Shown here piece by piece: positions 1 through 9,759 of a stretch of DNA of 64,000 nucleotides. The stretch is from Rheum nobile. Its lineage: Eukaryota > Streptophyta > Magnoliopsida > Caryophyllales > Polygonaceae. The position numbers and the translations under genes are program-made. The first letter of the stretch is position 1, and each line of letters begins with the position of its first letter. The notes below the pieces were generated by a model. It saw nothing but the letters and a program-made list of their open reading frames with translations. It was not told where the DNA came from and searched no databases. The stretch is taken from assembly GCA_027886185.1 (NCBI GenBank), contig WOAB01000568.1:9556501-9620500 (forward strand), in the 5' to 3' direction.

Positions 1-1206
1 GGCTGTCGGAATCAGTAGCTCGGCGGGAATGACCGCTTCACTTCCGTAGATGAGTGAGAATGGTGATTGTCCAGTCACATTCTTTGGGGTGGTCCTGTCG
101 GACCAGAGGATGAGAGGGAGTTCGTCTGCCCATTTTCCTTTAGCCCATGTGAGGCGTTTCTTGAGGTTGTTGACAATGATTTTGTTGCTAGACTCGCCTT
201 GTCCGTTAGATTGCGGATATCGAGGAGTGGATGTGACCAGTTTGATGTTCCACTGGTCGCAAAAGGCTCGAGTCTTATGACTGATGAACTGGGAGCCATT
301 GTCGCACACGATTTTTGATGGGATGCCAAATCTGCACAAGATATTGCGTTTTATAAATGAAATGACGTGTTGATCTTTTACCTCTCGGTAGGCTTCAGCT
401 TCGATCCATTTGGAAAAATAGTTTGTCATGGCAAGGAAGAAGACTAGTTGACCCGACGCAAGTGGGAGTTTTCCGACGATGTCCATCCCACATCTCATGA
501 AGGGCCATGGTGCCAGAGTCGGATGGAGGAGTTCCGAGGGTTGATGAGGAATGGGTGCGTGTCATTGGCAGGCATCGCACTTCTTGATGTACTCCATCGC
601 GTCTCTATTCATTATGGGCCAGTAGTATCCGGTTCGCAAGGCTTTCCCTGAGAGGCTTCGTCCTCCGGTGTGGTTTCCACATTCTCCTTCATGTAATGAC
701 TGTAAGATGCGTCTGACTTCTGGAGTCTTGAGGCATCGTAGGAGTATCCATATGACAGATCTCTTAAACAAGACGTCACTTATAATATCGAAGGAAAGAG
801 CTTGTACCTTTAGCCTTTTTGCTTTCGTTTTTTCATTGGGTAGGATGCCGTCTTTTAGCCATTTGACGTAAGGTAACGTCCAGTCGTCATGATCGTTGAC
901 AATGTCTTCTTCTGGTTGGTCACCTATCTTCATCGTGACAAGTTCTTCCAATGGTGTATTCAAATATTTGAGTGTTTTTGGAACGGTTGGTGTTGTGATG
1001 TGTGCCAGTGGGATGTTTGGGAACTCCTTTGGGTCCAAGACGGACCCCAAGTTGGCTAGTGCGTCAGCCTGAGAGTTGAGATCTCTGGGAACTTGCCTGA
1101 TGTTGAATGTTTGGAATTGGTCGATTAGCTTCTTGGCTACGTCCAGATAATCTATCATCCTGTCGTCCTTGGCATTGTACGACCCTTGTATTTGATTTAC
1201 GACCAA
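1..1206 (-). pseudogene. Tat integrase with C-terminal part of archaeal-like RNase H
   Basis: The segment begins with the end of the RNase H fold (QVPRDLNSQADALANLGS). The integrase zinc-binding HHCC module follows (HEGECGNHTGG, then YIKKCDACQ). An in-frame TGA comes directly after CDACQ. Beyond it the same frame continues through the catalytic core: GMDIVGKLP supplies the first Asp, IVCDNGSQF the second, and QSNGQGESSNK the Glu, so the DD(35)E residues all survive. The product would insert retrotransposon cDNA into the genome. The TGA near 560 makes it a pseudogene unless read through. The window cuts its C-terminus. Confidence 0.85.
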
Positions 1207-1233
1207 GAGGGAGTCGCAGATGACTTCGATTTC

Positions 1234-1889
1234 TCAGACTCCTAGGTTGTATGCCAGAATGAGCCCAAATATGAGTGCTTCGTTGTTGGTCGTGTCCCAT
1301 TCGCATCTTACGGCCTGGGCTATCTTGTCCCCTTGTGGCGATTTCAACACGACCCCTATCCCCGATCCTCTAGTGTTTGACGCACTATCAGTGTGGAGCT
1401 CCCATTTACCTGTTTCCTCTGTCGCAAGTAACTGTGTTGCTTCTTTGGCGGCTTCTTGTTCTAGGGTCGGGCTGAAGTCTGCCACAAAGTCAACCAAGGC
1501 TTGTGATTTGATTATCGTCCTGGGCTCGTATTCGATGTCGTAGCCGCTGAGGTGTATGGCCCATTTGACCATTTGTCCTGTGAACTCGGGTTTCCTCATG
1601 ATTTCTCTCATGGGATGGTTAGTACGGACAATTATAGTATGAGATTCAAAATATGGTTTGAGTTTATTTGATGTCATTACTAGTGATAGGACAAGTTTTC
1701 TAGCGATGTGTACCTTGTTTCTGCTGGCAGTAACGTTCGACTGACATAGTAGATTGGCGATTGCTTTCCATCTTCTTCTCTGACCAGTACTGTGCTTACG
1801 GCAGACTCCGATACTGCTAGGTATAGCAATAATGGCTCGTCGTCTTTGGGTTTGGTTAACAACAAGGGACTGGCCAGGTATTTATTCAA
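1234..1889 (-). pseudogene. Tat connection region and RNase H domains
   Basis: Two adjacent open stretches (1680-1889 and 1234-1677) cover the RT-proximal RNase H and connection (LLLYLAVSESAVSTVLVREE, SPIYYVSRTL) and the start of the second RNase H (KWELHTDSASNTRGSGIG, then TTNNEALIFGL). The archaeal-like second RNase H with THT/D-type active-site acidic residues is the signature of Tat elements. The frame breaks near 1680 and again near 1210-1230, where the domain continues in the next segment. The product would degrade RNA in the RNA:DNA hybrid during reverse transcription. Confidence 0.82.
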
Positions 1890-2075
1890 ATCTTGGAACG
1901 CGACTTCATGTTCTTCTGTCCATTGAAAGGACTTGTTCTTCTTGAGAGCGTCGTGAAAGGGTTTGCACTTATCGGATGACTTCGAGATGAATCTGTTTAG
2001 GGCTGCTATCCGACCTGTCAGCTTTTGTACGTCCTTGACGCATCGAGGGGATCAGAGATTGATGAGGGCCTTGAC

Positions 2076-2700
2076 CTATTCTGGACTGGCTTCTATTCCT
2101 CTTTGTGTCACCATGTACCCCAAGAATTTTCCTGACGACACCCCGAAAGAGCATTTCATAGGATTTAATTTCATGTTGTATCTTTTTAGTACCTCGAAGC
2201 TGTCACAGAGGTGATCGATATGGTCCTTTTTTATTTTCGATTTGACTAGCATGTCGTCTATGTAGACTTCCATTGTGTCCCTAATCTGATCTTTGAACAT
2301 CTTGTTGACTAGTCGTTGATAAGTAGCCCCTGTGTTTTTTAGTCCGAAGGGCATTACTTTATAACAATAGATACCTTGGCTTGTGACGAATGTCGTTTTC
2401 TCTTGGTCTTCTGGTTCCATGAGGATCTGATTGTAGCCATTGAATGCGTCCATGAAGGATAGCATTTCGTGCCCTGCCGCCGCGTCGACCATGGCGTCGA
2501 TATGAGGGAGTGGGAAGGAATCTTTGGGACAAGCCTTGTTAAGGTCGGTAAAGTCGATGCAGACTCTCCATTTGCCATTTTTCTTTTGGACCACAACCAC
2601 GTTGGCCAGCCATTCGGGGTAGTTGACTTCTCTTATTTTTCTTGTTTCCAGTAGGCTCCTGACTTCGTCGTCGACGATCTTATTTCGCTCTGGGGCGAAT
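2076..2700 (-). pseudogene. Tat reverse transcriptase
   Basis: A clear Ty3/gypsy reverse transcriptase core. WRVCIDFTDLNKACPKDSFP and FMDAFNGYNQILM give the first catalytic Asp region, MPFGLKNTGATYQRLVNKMF is the grip motif, and VYIDDMLVKS holds the YIDD catalytic pair. The residues expected for polymerase activity are present in this piece. The frame is lost at both ends: upstream around 2600-2720 and downstream after GIEASPE. Isolated from intact gag and integrase, it cannot support autonomous transposition. Confidence 0.87.
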
Positions 2701-2975
2701 TTTCTTGCGCTTCTGCTTTACAGGGGGTGAGACGGATCTACATTCAATTTATGAGTAATAATGTTTGGAGATATTCCGATCATGTCTTCATGTGACCATG
2801 CAAAGCAATCAGCATTAGATCGGAGGAAATCCAGTATTTATTGTCTGGTCGAGTCGTCCAGGTCCGACCCGACCCTTACCGTTTGGTTTGGCTTTGAAGG
2901 ATCTAATGCGATCTCATCAAGCTTTTCCATTTCCGGTTCGACGTATCGACTAGATCCTTCGCCGAGCTGTGATTG

Positions 2976-3480
2976 CTATGCGGTCTTGGGTTCGACCGCG
3001 CTCTTCATGGAGGCGACATAGAATTCCTTGGCCATCCTCTGATCTCCCTTGATTTCTTGGACTCCCCACTTGGTAGGGAACTTGATGATTTGATGGTACG
3101 TCGAGGGTACCGCCTTCATAGCATGTATCCATGGCCTGCCAAGAATGCAATTATAGGGAGATGGGCAGTCTAGGACTAGAAATTTCACTTGTTGGTTTAC
3201 TCCTTCGGCGTATGTCGTAAGAATGATTTCGCCGATAGTATGTTTAACTTCGCCACTGAATCCGACTAGTGGAGTCGATTTCTTGATAAGATCAATCTTC
3301 GCCCAGACCCATCCCTTTGAGGGCGTCGAAGGTCAAGAGATTGGTTGAACTTCCTGTATCGATTAGTACTCTACGTATCAAACAGTTCCCAATAGACAAA
3401 GAGATTACCAGACCATCGTGATGGTTTTCCGATCCGTCGGCATCGGACTCGTCGAACGTGATCGTTGGGAGGTCGGAGAC
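2976..3480 (-). pseudogene. Tat aspartic protease region
   Basis: The open part (2976-3188) reads FLVLDCPSPYNCILGRPWIH, then YHQIIKFPTKWGVQEIKGDQ, the typical C-terminal half of a plant Ty3/gypsy protease just before the protease-RT linker. The DTG-containing N-terminal half lies at 3190-3480 in a broken frame (the region encoding the equivalent of RVLIDTGSSTN is recognisable at about 3340-3370). The product would process the gag-pol polyprotein. It is degenerate. Confidence 0.7.
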
Positions 3481-3495
3481 CCTGGTTTGTCTGAA

Positions 3496-4845
3496 TTATG
3501 GCATCTCGGGTTTACTGCCTTTGCTTTCTTTCGCATGTCTTTCGGCTGCGGAGTACGTGTTCCCACATACGTCTGAGCCCCCTAAAATGGTATTGATAAT
3601 TTTTGTATGGACATGAGATGGGGGTTTATCTTGTTTTACCTGATCTCGTCGTTCCATGGTGGCTTTGGCCCGTTCTGAGATCACGTCGCGCAAGAATCCT
3701 TGCGCAAGTAACCTGGCGACCTCTTTGCGTAAGGCGATGCATTCGTCCATTGAGTGACCATGGTCACCGTGGAATTCACACCACCTGCTCATGTCTTTTT
3801 TGACGTCTGGTCGGTCGCTCTTTCGGGGCCATCTTACTTCTTTTCCATATTTGTCGAAACTCTTGACGAGCTCCGACACGGAAACACTGAAGTTGTAAGA
3901 TTGAACCCTGGGAGGCAGCGTCGGACCATCCCTCCAGTCTTGAGACCTGTCTTGGAAGGAGTTTACCTGACTTTGCTCATTTTGGCTACGAGGGTAGGGA
4001 TGATGATGTATGTCTCGACGGTTGTCGGAAGAGGATTTGCGATCGGATTGGTCGGGTCCATGGGACGCTTTGCGCGATTCGCGATCTTCTTCCAAACGCA
4101 CCTCAGCCATGGTTTTGGCTTGGACATCTTCGAAACTTCTAAACGGGTACTTGGTGATCTCGTTGTAGAGGTTGCTATCCTTGATCAGACCTTGTCTGAA
4201 GGCTTCGATGGAGGTAGTGACGTCGCAATGGGGGATCGTGATTTTTTCCTTATTGTACCTGTTAAGATAGCTTTGGAGAGGTTCATTATACTTTTGGGTG
4301 ATTCGATAGAGATCACTCGACTGCCTTTCGAGCCTCCGACTGCTGGCGAATTGGATCTTGAAGGAATTGACCAGATCTGTGAATGAGGCGATCATTCCCT
4401 GAAGCAAACGCATAAACTAGGTCAGTGTGGGACCCACGAGAGTCGTGCCAAAGCTTTTGCACATGACAGCCTCGCGGCTCTCCCTCGGAACAGATGCAGT
4501 CATTAGTTTTTGTTTATAGAGAGAAATGTGATCATCTGGATCGTTGGTGCCGTCGAATGTCGCCATGCTAGGAAGGTGGAACTTCTTTGGGATTTCGACT
4601 CTAGCGATCTCTTCGACGAATGGAGATTCCTCGTATCCGCCTGACGCTTCCTTCTCGATCGGTTGCGGAACTCCAGGAATTCTAGCGATGCGGTCGTCGA
4701 GTGTCTTCATGTGCTGACTGAGCGTCTGCTGGACGAGAGCCAGGATATCGGGAGGATTGGCAACCTGTGGTTCGTCGATTCGGGTTCCTGCTGACCCGAT
4801 CGGTGTGGAGAAAGTAACATTGTTAGTCGGAAATGGATTGACCAA
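3496..4845 (-). pseudogene. Tat gag (capsid and zinc knuckle), one in-frame stop
   Basis: The start is ATG at 4845. The first part (to 4417) contains KKFHLPSMATFDGTNDPDDH, the classical entry of the plant retrotransposon gag domain. A stop at about 4414 interrupts it. The same frame then continues (3496-4413) with ASFTDLVNSFKIQFASSR, YLNRYNKEKITIPHCD and a nucleocapsid-like CxxHxxHGH-type segment (RWCEFHGDHGHSMDECIALR). The product would coat retrotransposon RNA. About 450 codons in total, close to normal gag size, so a single nonsense mutation is the main lesion here. Confidence 0.86.
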
Positions 4846-4957
4846 AGGAGTTCGAGATGTACCCTCAGTATGTCCGGGGCGTCAGACGCTCGGGGGAGTC
4901 AGCTCGACGCCATCCATGTCAAGACGTGTCTGGATGTTGCTATGGATGGGCATCCGT

Positions 4958-5298
4958 CTGGATGAAATCCCTTATCTTGTTTAGCAACCACAATTTACAG
5001 GAACTGGTTGTGAATATTTATTGTGAAGAGAATTGATTACATGTCGAGTACTGACTGGTTGTTAAGTATTGCATGTATCCTGGTTAATTCATATGTTTAC
5101 TGCTGTTGTTAGATTGAATCTTGATTGTTTCTTGATTGTTTAATGGTAAGTATTTTTAGGGCTAGTTGACCTGTCTATATACATAAGACCGGGACAGGAA
5201 TATTCATTGGTAGGAGTTGGAGATAATATAGGATCAACCAATCAAACTGAAGTATGGATATTTGTCTGGCTAAGTTACTTCTCACCCATTGATTACAT
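4958..5298 (+). repeat. Athila LTR, left fragment (interrupted by CACTA-2)
   Basis: Positions 4958-5146 are a near-identical direct repeat of 20460-20643 (both contain ttgtttagcaaccacaattt and gttgttaagtattgcatgta), showing that this is the 5' LTR of the element whose 3' LTR lies at 19706-20643. The first roughly 755 bp of this LTR are missing at the 4958 junction with the Tat element. The last 150 bp before the CACTA insertion have no counterpart in the 3' LTR because that LTR is truncated at 20643. Confidence 0.8.
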
Positions 5299-5314
5299 CA
5301 CTAGTAGAAAAAAC

Positions 5315-5795
5315 CCTTTTAGAGGCGGGCGTTTTGACACTTATTGAGGCGGATATCATACGCAGCAAGTGAGGGGGCTGCAACAAGTAGGGACTCTTTT
5401 TGAGGCGGGCAATATACGCCTCTAAAAGTCACTTTTTGAGGCGGGCGTCTATAGGCTCGCATCAACAAGTGCCTCACTTTGGCGCCGAAGTGAGGCACTT
5501 TTAGAGGCGTATAAATGGAGGCCCGCCTCTAAAAGCCACTTGTTGAGGCGGGCCTCCATAGGCCCGCCTCTAAAAGTGCCTCATTGGCGTCGAAGTGAGG
5601 CACTTTTAGAGGCGTATAAATGGAGGTCCGCCTCTAAAAGCCACTTGTTGAGGCGGGCCTCCATAAGCCCGCCTCTAAAAGTGCCTCATTGGCGCTGAAG
5701 TGAGGCACTTTTAGAGGCGTATATATTAAGGCTCGCCTCTAAAAGCCACTTGTTGAGGCGGGCCTCCATAGGCCCGCTTCAAAAAGTCTATTTAA
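5315..5795. repeat. CACTA-2 left subterminal repeats
   Basis: Many short copies of gaggcgggc and its reverse complement gcccgcctc, arranged as larger direct repeats of about 120 bp (the block with cacttgttgaggcgggcctc recurs near 5530, 5640 and 5745). Such subterminal arrays are the usual transposase-binding region of CACTA elements. An inverted poly-A/poly-T pair with ccggaccccggt follows near 5795-5860. Confidence 0.8.
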
Positions 5796-6141
5796 AAAAA
5801 AAAAACCGGACCCCGGTTTTTTGTAATACCGGGGTCCCATTGCTGATTTTTTTTTTTTTAAATCAGCTGGCCCCGAATCTTCAGCAGATTATCAGCTTCC
5901 AGATTCAAAATTGAATACACAACAAGTGTACTTATTAAATGGTCAAAGAAGCAACTACAATTATGATTACATTTCTCACATCAGTAATATGAAGTGAAGA
6001 AAAATTGAACATCAAACAGAACAGAGCAGAGCAACTGAAGAAGGGTGCTTTGGTCATAATTTATATAGGTAAAACTACAAACAAGCTAGTTTTTGATGAT
6101 GACTACAACCTTTTCTCAAGGAAAACAGAACTCACAAATTG

Positions 6142-6577
6142 TTACGCCCTTGACTGCCCTCCATTGCTTGTTTTGGAGTCTGAAATCAAGGCCTTGATAT
6201 TAAGTTTCGGCTTCATGGAGACTAGCGACTGAGGGAGGACCGATACAACAGCTACTAATGAGTTCCATGGAACTCGAAAAAGGGATATACATTCAATCAG
6301 AATGTAGACCTGTGAATGTATTCGAGTCAGCGTACAAGAAACTTGAAATATCTTAAAAGAGGGAGAGGTGACATGGGAAGAAGAGGCAAGAGCATTGCAC
6401 CTCTGGAGATTTTAGGTCAACAACTGCATCGGGTACGACACCCTTAACTGCTGCGGCCACAATCGCAAAGCACTTGTCACGCTCTAGTATGGCTGGAGCA
6501 TTGGGATCACTGGAACTGGTTTTCACTAATTTCATCTCTGTTTGGTCAATCCCTCTTCTATTGTAGCCAATTGCAAA
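6142..6577 (-). pseudogene. Captured host exons, THUMP-like protein C-terminus (in CACTA-2)
   Basis: Two exons can be read. The first, 6577 down to 6401, follows an acceptor (ttttag) and encodes FAIGYNRRGIDQTEMKLVKT to AVVDLKSPE before a GTGCAA donor. The second, 6228 down to 6142, follows a pyrimidine-rich acceptor and encodes SLVSMKPKLNIKALISDSK to a TAA stop. About 60 and 28 codons are continuous and in phase 0. The VDLKSPE motif and layout resemble the end of plant THUMP-domain RNA-binding proteins, but this is recalled, not searched. The exon between them (LPLSG-type region) is not found, so it is a fragment. Confidence 0.55.
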
Positions 6578-6868
6578 CTAAAACCATAGATTAAAGGCAA
6601 TATTGACAGATGACTACCCTAAAGCTATTATCATGATTCATGAACAATATGACATCATTTCAACTGAGAATCTAAATCCTGAAGAACACAGCACAAAATA
6701 AACAAGATGTATGTCTGATCTGTCAAATGGATGCGTTTACAGTGTCTCGAAACAGGAAAAAAAGATGTAGAAGGCAGGTATTCCACAAGAAACAAATTGC
6801 ATCTTTGCCAGGAATACTAGAATTTGCATCACATATTATACGGGAAGTTACTTTTTAATTTATATTAC

Positions 6869-6960
6869 CTTGAGAGGTGTTGAAAACTTGATTGCTTGGC
6901 TATTGACATATGCACGAACAAGACTCGACACAACAAAGCCTTTCGCTTCTTTTTCTCAGC
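6869..6960 (-). pseudogene. Captured chimeric exon (in CACTA-2)
   Basis: Bounded by an acceptor (gtgcag at 6961-6966) and a GTAATA donor at 6868. In one frame it starts AEKKKRKA, the natural continuation of the exon at 7375-7496. In another frame it ends LVRAYVNSQAIKFSTPLK, the natural lead-in to FAIGYNRRG at 6577. The two coding identities lie in different frames, so the exon appears to be a fusion of pieces of two genes, joined near 6938. Confidence 0.5.
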
Positions 6961-7374
6961 CTGCACATGCCATGAAAAATGTATAACAACACTTCCATAA
7001 ACCTGAAGAAGCAGAGCATCATCTATAGCTGCACTCATACAAAAAAGCCTATCATATACAAGCTCATGAAAAAGAGTTGATAACTAAGCAACTAGCATTC
7101 ATGATGTTTGAGATTTGACAGCTTTGGACTAATTTCATCAATATCTTTGGACTAATTTCTTTGGACTAATTTCATCACAAACTTCATAATGTTTGAGATT
7201 TGACAACTTAAATCTGAACCTCATAAAGCAACTAGCATTCATGATTTACATCCATAAGATTAAGATTGTCAATAACATTAACCAGTTGCTCAGTAATGCT
7301 AAAACCACCCCTCCTAAAATGGCCACTCTCAATTCAAATTGGGAAAGAATAGATTCCAGTCTAGAAACACTCAC

Positions 7375-7496
7375 CAGAATAAACTCACGGCGTTGTCTAC
7401 GGCGCTTCTTTTCATTCCGGAGCTTCACGCTCCCTTGATTCGGCTGGCTCGGAAGCACAGGCTCTCCGGGAACATGGTTAACCCAAGCATAAGGCC
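7375..7496 (-). pseudogene. Captured host exon, unknown lysine/arginine-rich protein (in CACTA-2)
   Basis: Begins after a good acceptor (gtgattttag) and ends at CTG|GTGAGT, a strong donor. It encodes PYAWVNHVPGEPVLPSQPNQ, then GSVKLRNEKKRRRQRREFIL, 40 uninterrupted codons. Conserved-looking composition, a proline-rich stretch and a basic tail suggest a real host exon. I do not recognise the family. It shares orientation with the neighbouring captured exons and could be spliced to them. Confidence 0.5.
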
Positions 7497-7738
7497 CTAA
7501 AATCACACCAAAACCTCAAAAGTCATTTAATTTCAAACTCGCTTAAACACTAAACCTCAGTAGACTGACTCCCTTTCCTTCCTTTTGACTTGTCTTCAAA
7601 CAATCAAGCTCAGCTAGAATCCGTAACCCCAAATGTAATCACTTCAAACTACAAAGTGAGGAATTCTCCAAAACCTAATAGAAAATTACCTTAAAACTAT
7701 AAACAAAGAAGCAGTAGTATGTATAGACAGTGGCATAC

Positions 7739-7800
7739 CCGTAAATCGATTCACCGCCTCTTCCAGTTCCCGTGGGATCCCCTCCTTGCACAATAAAATC
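7739..7800 (-). pseudogene. Captured cyclophilin exon (in CACTA-2)
   Basis: A 62-bp exon between an acceptor (gagaacag) and the donor GG|GTATGC. It encodes DFIVQGGDPTGTGRGGESIY, matching the invariant core of cyclophilin peptidyl-prolyl isomerases around the active-site loop. The form with D/N-F-I-V-Q is closest to the spliceosomal CWC27/CYP57-type cyclophilins as I remember them. Only this exon is present, so no isomerase could be made. Confidence 0.75.
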
Positions 7801-8115
7801 CTGTTCTCCACAAATTTGACAAACAATATCAGAGTTTCAGAAATTTAACAACAATCGCTCAATTGAACTTGCCAAGTACGCAGAGATAGCAGGGATGGGA
7901 ATCACTCAATTCCAACATTACATACACGCAATCAATCCAACTTATTAAAAAACAAATCTAAGACTAGAGAACCCTACAAATTCAATCAAACCACGCAAAT
8001 CAAATGCTGTAATCACGGCCTCCAGGCATATGAAGATCTAACTCCGTAGAAAAATGCACAAATTAAGCAGGAAAATATTTCCCCCCTAATTCTAATAGAA
8101 ACATAGATCAATTAC

Positions 8116-8284
8116 CTCTTTCTTCTCTCCTGCATGTTCTTCATCTGGGATCTGTAGTGATTCTCGATGAATTTCTTCGCGGCTTTCACTTTTTCCATTG
8201 TCAAGCTCGATCCAAGAACCTCATCATCCCCTTCCTCCCGATTTTCCATCGGCGAACAGGTGGTGTGGGTTCGCGAGCAGGCAG
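8116..8284 (-). pseudogene. Captured NDR-type AGC kinase N-terminal exon (in CACTA-2)
   Basis: The exon encodes SSLTMEKVKAAKKFIENHYR, then SQMKNMQERRKR and a GTAATT donor. This matches the MOB-binding N-terminal regulatory region of plant NDR (Dbf2-related) kinases, where an equivalent T-M-E-K-V-A-A-A-K-x-F-I-E-N-H-Y segment precedes the kinase domain. The kinase domain is absent. At about 8285 it is fused directly to a piece of a different gene (8286-8535) in another frame. Confidence 0.72.
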
Positions 8285-8285
8285 A

Positions 8286-8535
8286 GACTGACTCCTTCAA
8301 CGACGTTCGCGATTACCGGGTGAGCTTGCAGGGATTTGAAGCAATCGAAGGGCTCGATCCCACGGAATTGGGGAGATTGCGATTTGACGAAGAAGCTGTA
8401 ATTAGGGTTAGGGTTAGTAGAGGGGCGGGAGGAGAAGAATAAGAGAGTGAGAGCGAGGAAAGGGAGAAAGAGGAGTAAGAGTGACTTGGAGGTGAGGAAT
8501 TTGGTAGATTTGTCTCTTCTCCACGCATTGGCCAT
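8286..8535 (-). pseudogene. Captured 5' end of a signal-anchor protein gene (in CACTA-2)
   Basis: ATG at 8535 opens MANAWRRDKSTKFLTSK, then SLLLLFLPFLALTLLFF, a type II signal-anchor, then a Ser/Pro/Asn stem and RGIEPFDCFKSLQAHPVIAN. The coding frame runs out at the fusion with the NDR fragment near 8285 (stop at 8224). It looks like the first exon of a Golgi- or membrane-anchored protein, possibly of the plant FkbM methyltransferase-like group, though that is only a recollection. The upstream leader keeps a telo-box-like attagggttagggtta on the plus strand. A second partial copy lies at 8963-9121. Confidence 0.5.
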
Positions 8536-9450
8536 GGGAAAAGATTTCTCAGAGGAAGGAATTTGGGAGACACAGGGTGAAGAAAGCGCAGCTGTGTTTT
8601 TTTTAAATTAGGGTTAGCTTATAGAGGCGGGCCTAATACGTCCGCCTCTATAAGTGAGGCAATAGAGGCGGGCCTCTTTACGCCCGCCTCTATTGGGTAC
8701 GTTTGTTGAGGCGGTCTGTAAGAGGCCCGCCTCAACTGAAGTTAATAGAGGCGGGCTTTTTTGCCCGCCTCAATTATATACCATTAGAGGCGAGCCTAAC
8801 TTTGGCCCGCCTCTAATACTTTAGCGGGAATATTTTTTCAGAAATTTTTTGAGGCGTATAATTTTTTGCCCGTCTGACTCCTTCAACGACGTTCGCGATT
8901 ACCGGGTGAGCTTGCAGGGATTTGAAGCAATCGAAGGGCTCGATCCCGCGGAATTGGGGAGATTACGATTTGACGAAGAAGCTGTAATTAGGGTTAGGGT
9001 TAGTAGAGGGGCGGGAGGAGAAGAATAAGAGAGTGAGAGCGAGGAAAGGGAGAAAGAGGAGTAAGAGTGACTTAGAGGTGAGGAATTTGGTAGATTTGTC
9101 TCTTCTCCATGCATTGGCCATGGGAAAAGATTTCTCAGAGGAAGGAATTTGGGAGACGCAGGGTGAAGAAAGCACAGCTGTGTTTTTTTTTAATTAGGGT
9201 TAGCTTATAGAGGCGGGCCTAATACGTCCGCCTCTATAAGTGAGGCAATAGAGGCGGGCCTCTTTACGCCCGCCTCTATTGGGTACGTTTGTTGAGGCGG
9301 TCTGTAAGAGGCCCGCCTCAACTGAAGTTAATAGAGGCGGGCTTTTTTGCCCGCCTCAATTATATACCATTAGAGGCGAGCCTAACTTTGGCCCGCCTCT
9401 AATACTTTAGCGGGAATATTTTTTCAGAAATTTTTTGAGGCGTATAAAAT
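8289..9450. repeat. 586-bp tandem duplication inside CACTA-2
   Basis: The block starting tgactccttcaacgacgttc at 8289 recurs at 8875 with an offset of 586 bp. Both copies contain the captured ATG exon and the complete right subterminal repeat set, with few substitutions, so the duplication is recent compared with the element. The second copy is followed by the true right terminus at 9561. Confidence 0.9.
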
Positions 9451-9564
9451 AATTATCCGCCTCAAAAACCCAAAAAACTGATTGCGGAGGTCGTTGTTGA
9501 GGCGTTTTGAAATATGTACGCCTCTAAAAGGGAGCCTCAAAAAGTGTTTTTTCCACTAGTGCAT

Positions 9565-9752
9565 CTTTTGCTTTGATTTACTTTGTTACTTGATACAAAC
9601 CAAACCCCCCCCCCCCCTTTTGTTACTATTGGCATACAACCTTTGCACTTAGAAAGATTGTTTACCTCCCTGTGGGATCGACCCTTATTTACCCTACTAC
9701 ATTAGTTAGGTTTTTGAGGTTTACTTTGATAGGCACCACGACTTTAGCCTCA
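9565..9752 (+). repeat. Athila 5' LTR, right fragment (U5 end)
   Basis: Directly after the CACTA-2 target duplication, sequence resumes and runs to the primer binding site at 9760. It includes a poly-C run (about 9606-9618) and the LTR-terminal gcctca. With 4958-5298 it makes up the remaining 5' LTR. Confidence 0.65.
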
Positions 9753-9759
9753 TAAAATT

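Larger units (their letters stand above)
1..4957 (-). mobile_element. Decayed Tat-lineage Ty3/gypsy retrotransposon, internal region
   Basis: The minus strand reads gag, protease, reverse transcriptase, RNase H and integrase from high to low coordinates, the Ty3/gypsy order. The second, archaeal-like RNase H (WELHTDSASN, then GSGIGVVLKSPQGD) is typical of the plant Tat clade. In-frame stops and frame changes separate the domains, so it is non-functional. The element runs off the left window edge. On the right, only about 110 bp separate the gag start from an abrupt junction with Athila LTR sequence near 4958, so the 5' LTR and leader are gone. No LTR of this element is visible. Confidence 0.88.
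5299..9561 (-). mobile_element. CACTA-2: non-autonomous Pack-CACTA transposon carrying host exons
   Basis: The left end is CACTAGTAGAAAAAA and the right end is TTTTTTCCACTAGTG, an imperfect terminal inverted repeat starting with CACTA. A 3-bp target duplication CAT flanks it (5296-5298 and 9562-9564), as expected for En/Spm-type elements. Subterminal DNA is packed with inverted and direct copies of gaggcgggcc / ggcccgcctc, shared with CACTA-1. No transposase is encoded. The middle (5880-8535) carries exons of several host genes in one orientation, with splice sites preserved. It sits inside an Athila LTR. Confidence 0.92.

Noticed and set aside
3754..4386. 210-codon plus-strand ORF
   Set aside because: Exact antisense shadow of the Tat gag coding region.
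7739..7800. Alternative frame of the cyclophilin exon (RILLCKEGIPRELEEAV) as the true coding frame
   Set aside because: It is open and joins the next exon in frame, but the cyclophilin frame matches an invariant 20-residue family core, which cannot be chance.
8398..8412. attagggttagggttag looks like interstitial telomere repeat
   Set aside because: Only two to three units and the plant telomere is TTTAGGG. It lies in a captured gene leader where telo-box-like motifs are common; also repeated at 8985 by the 586-bp duplication.
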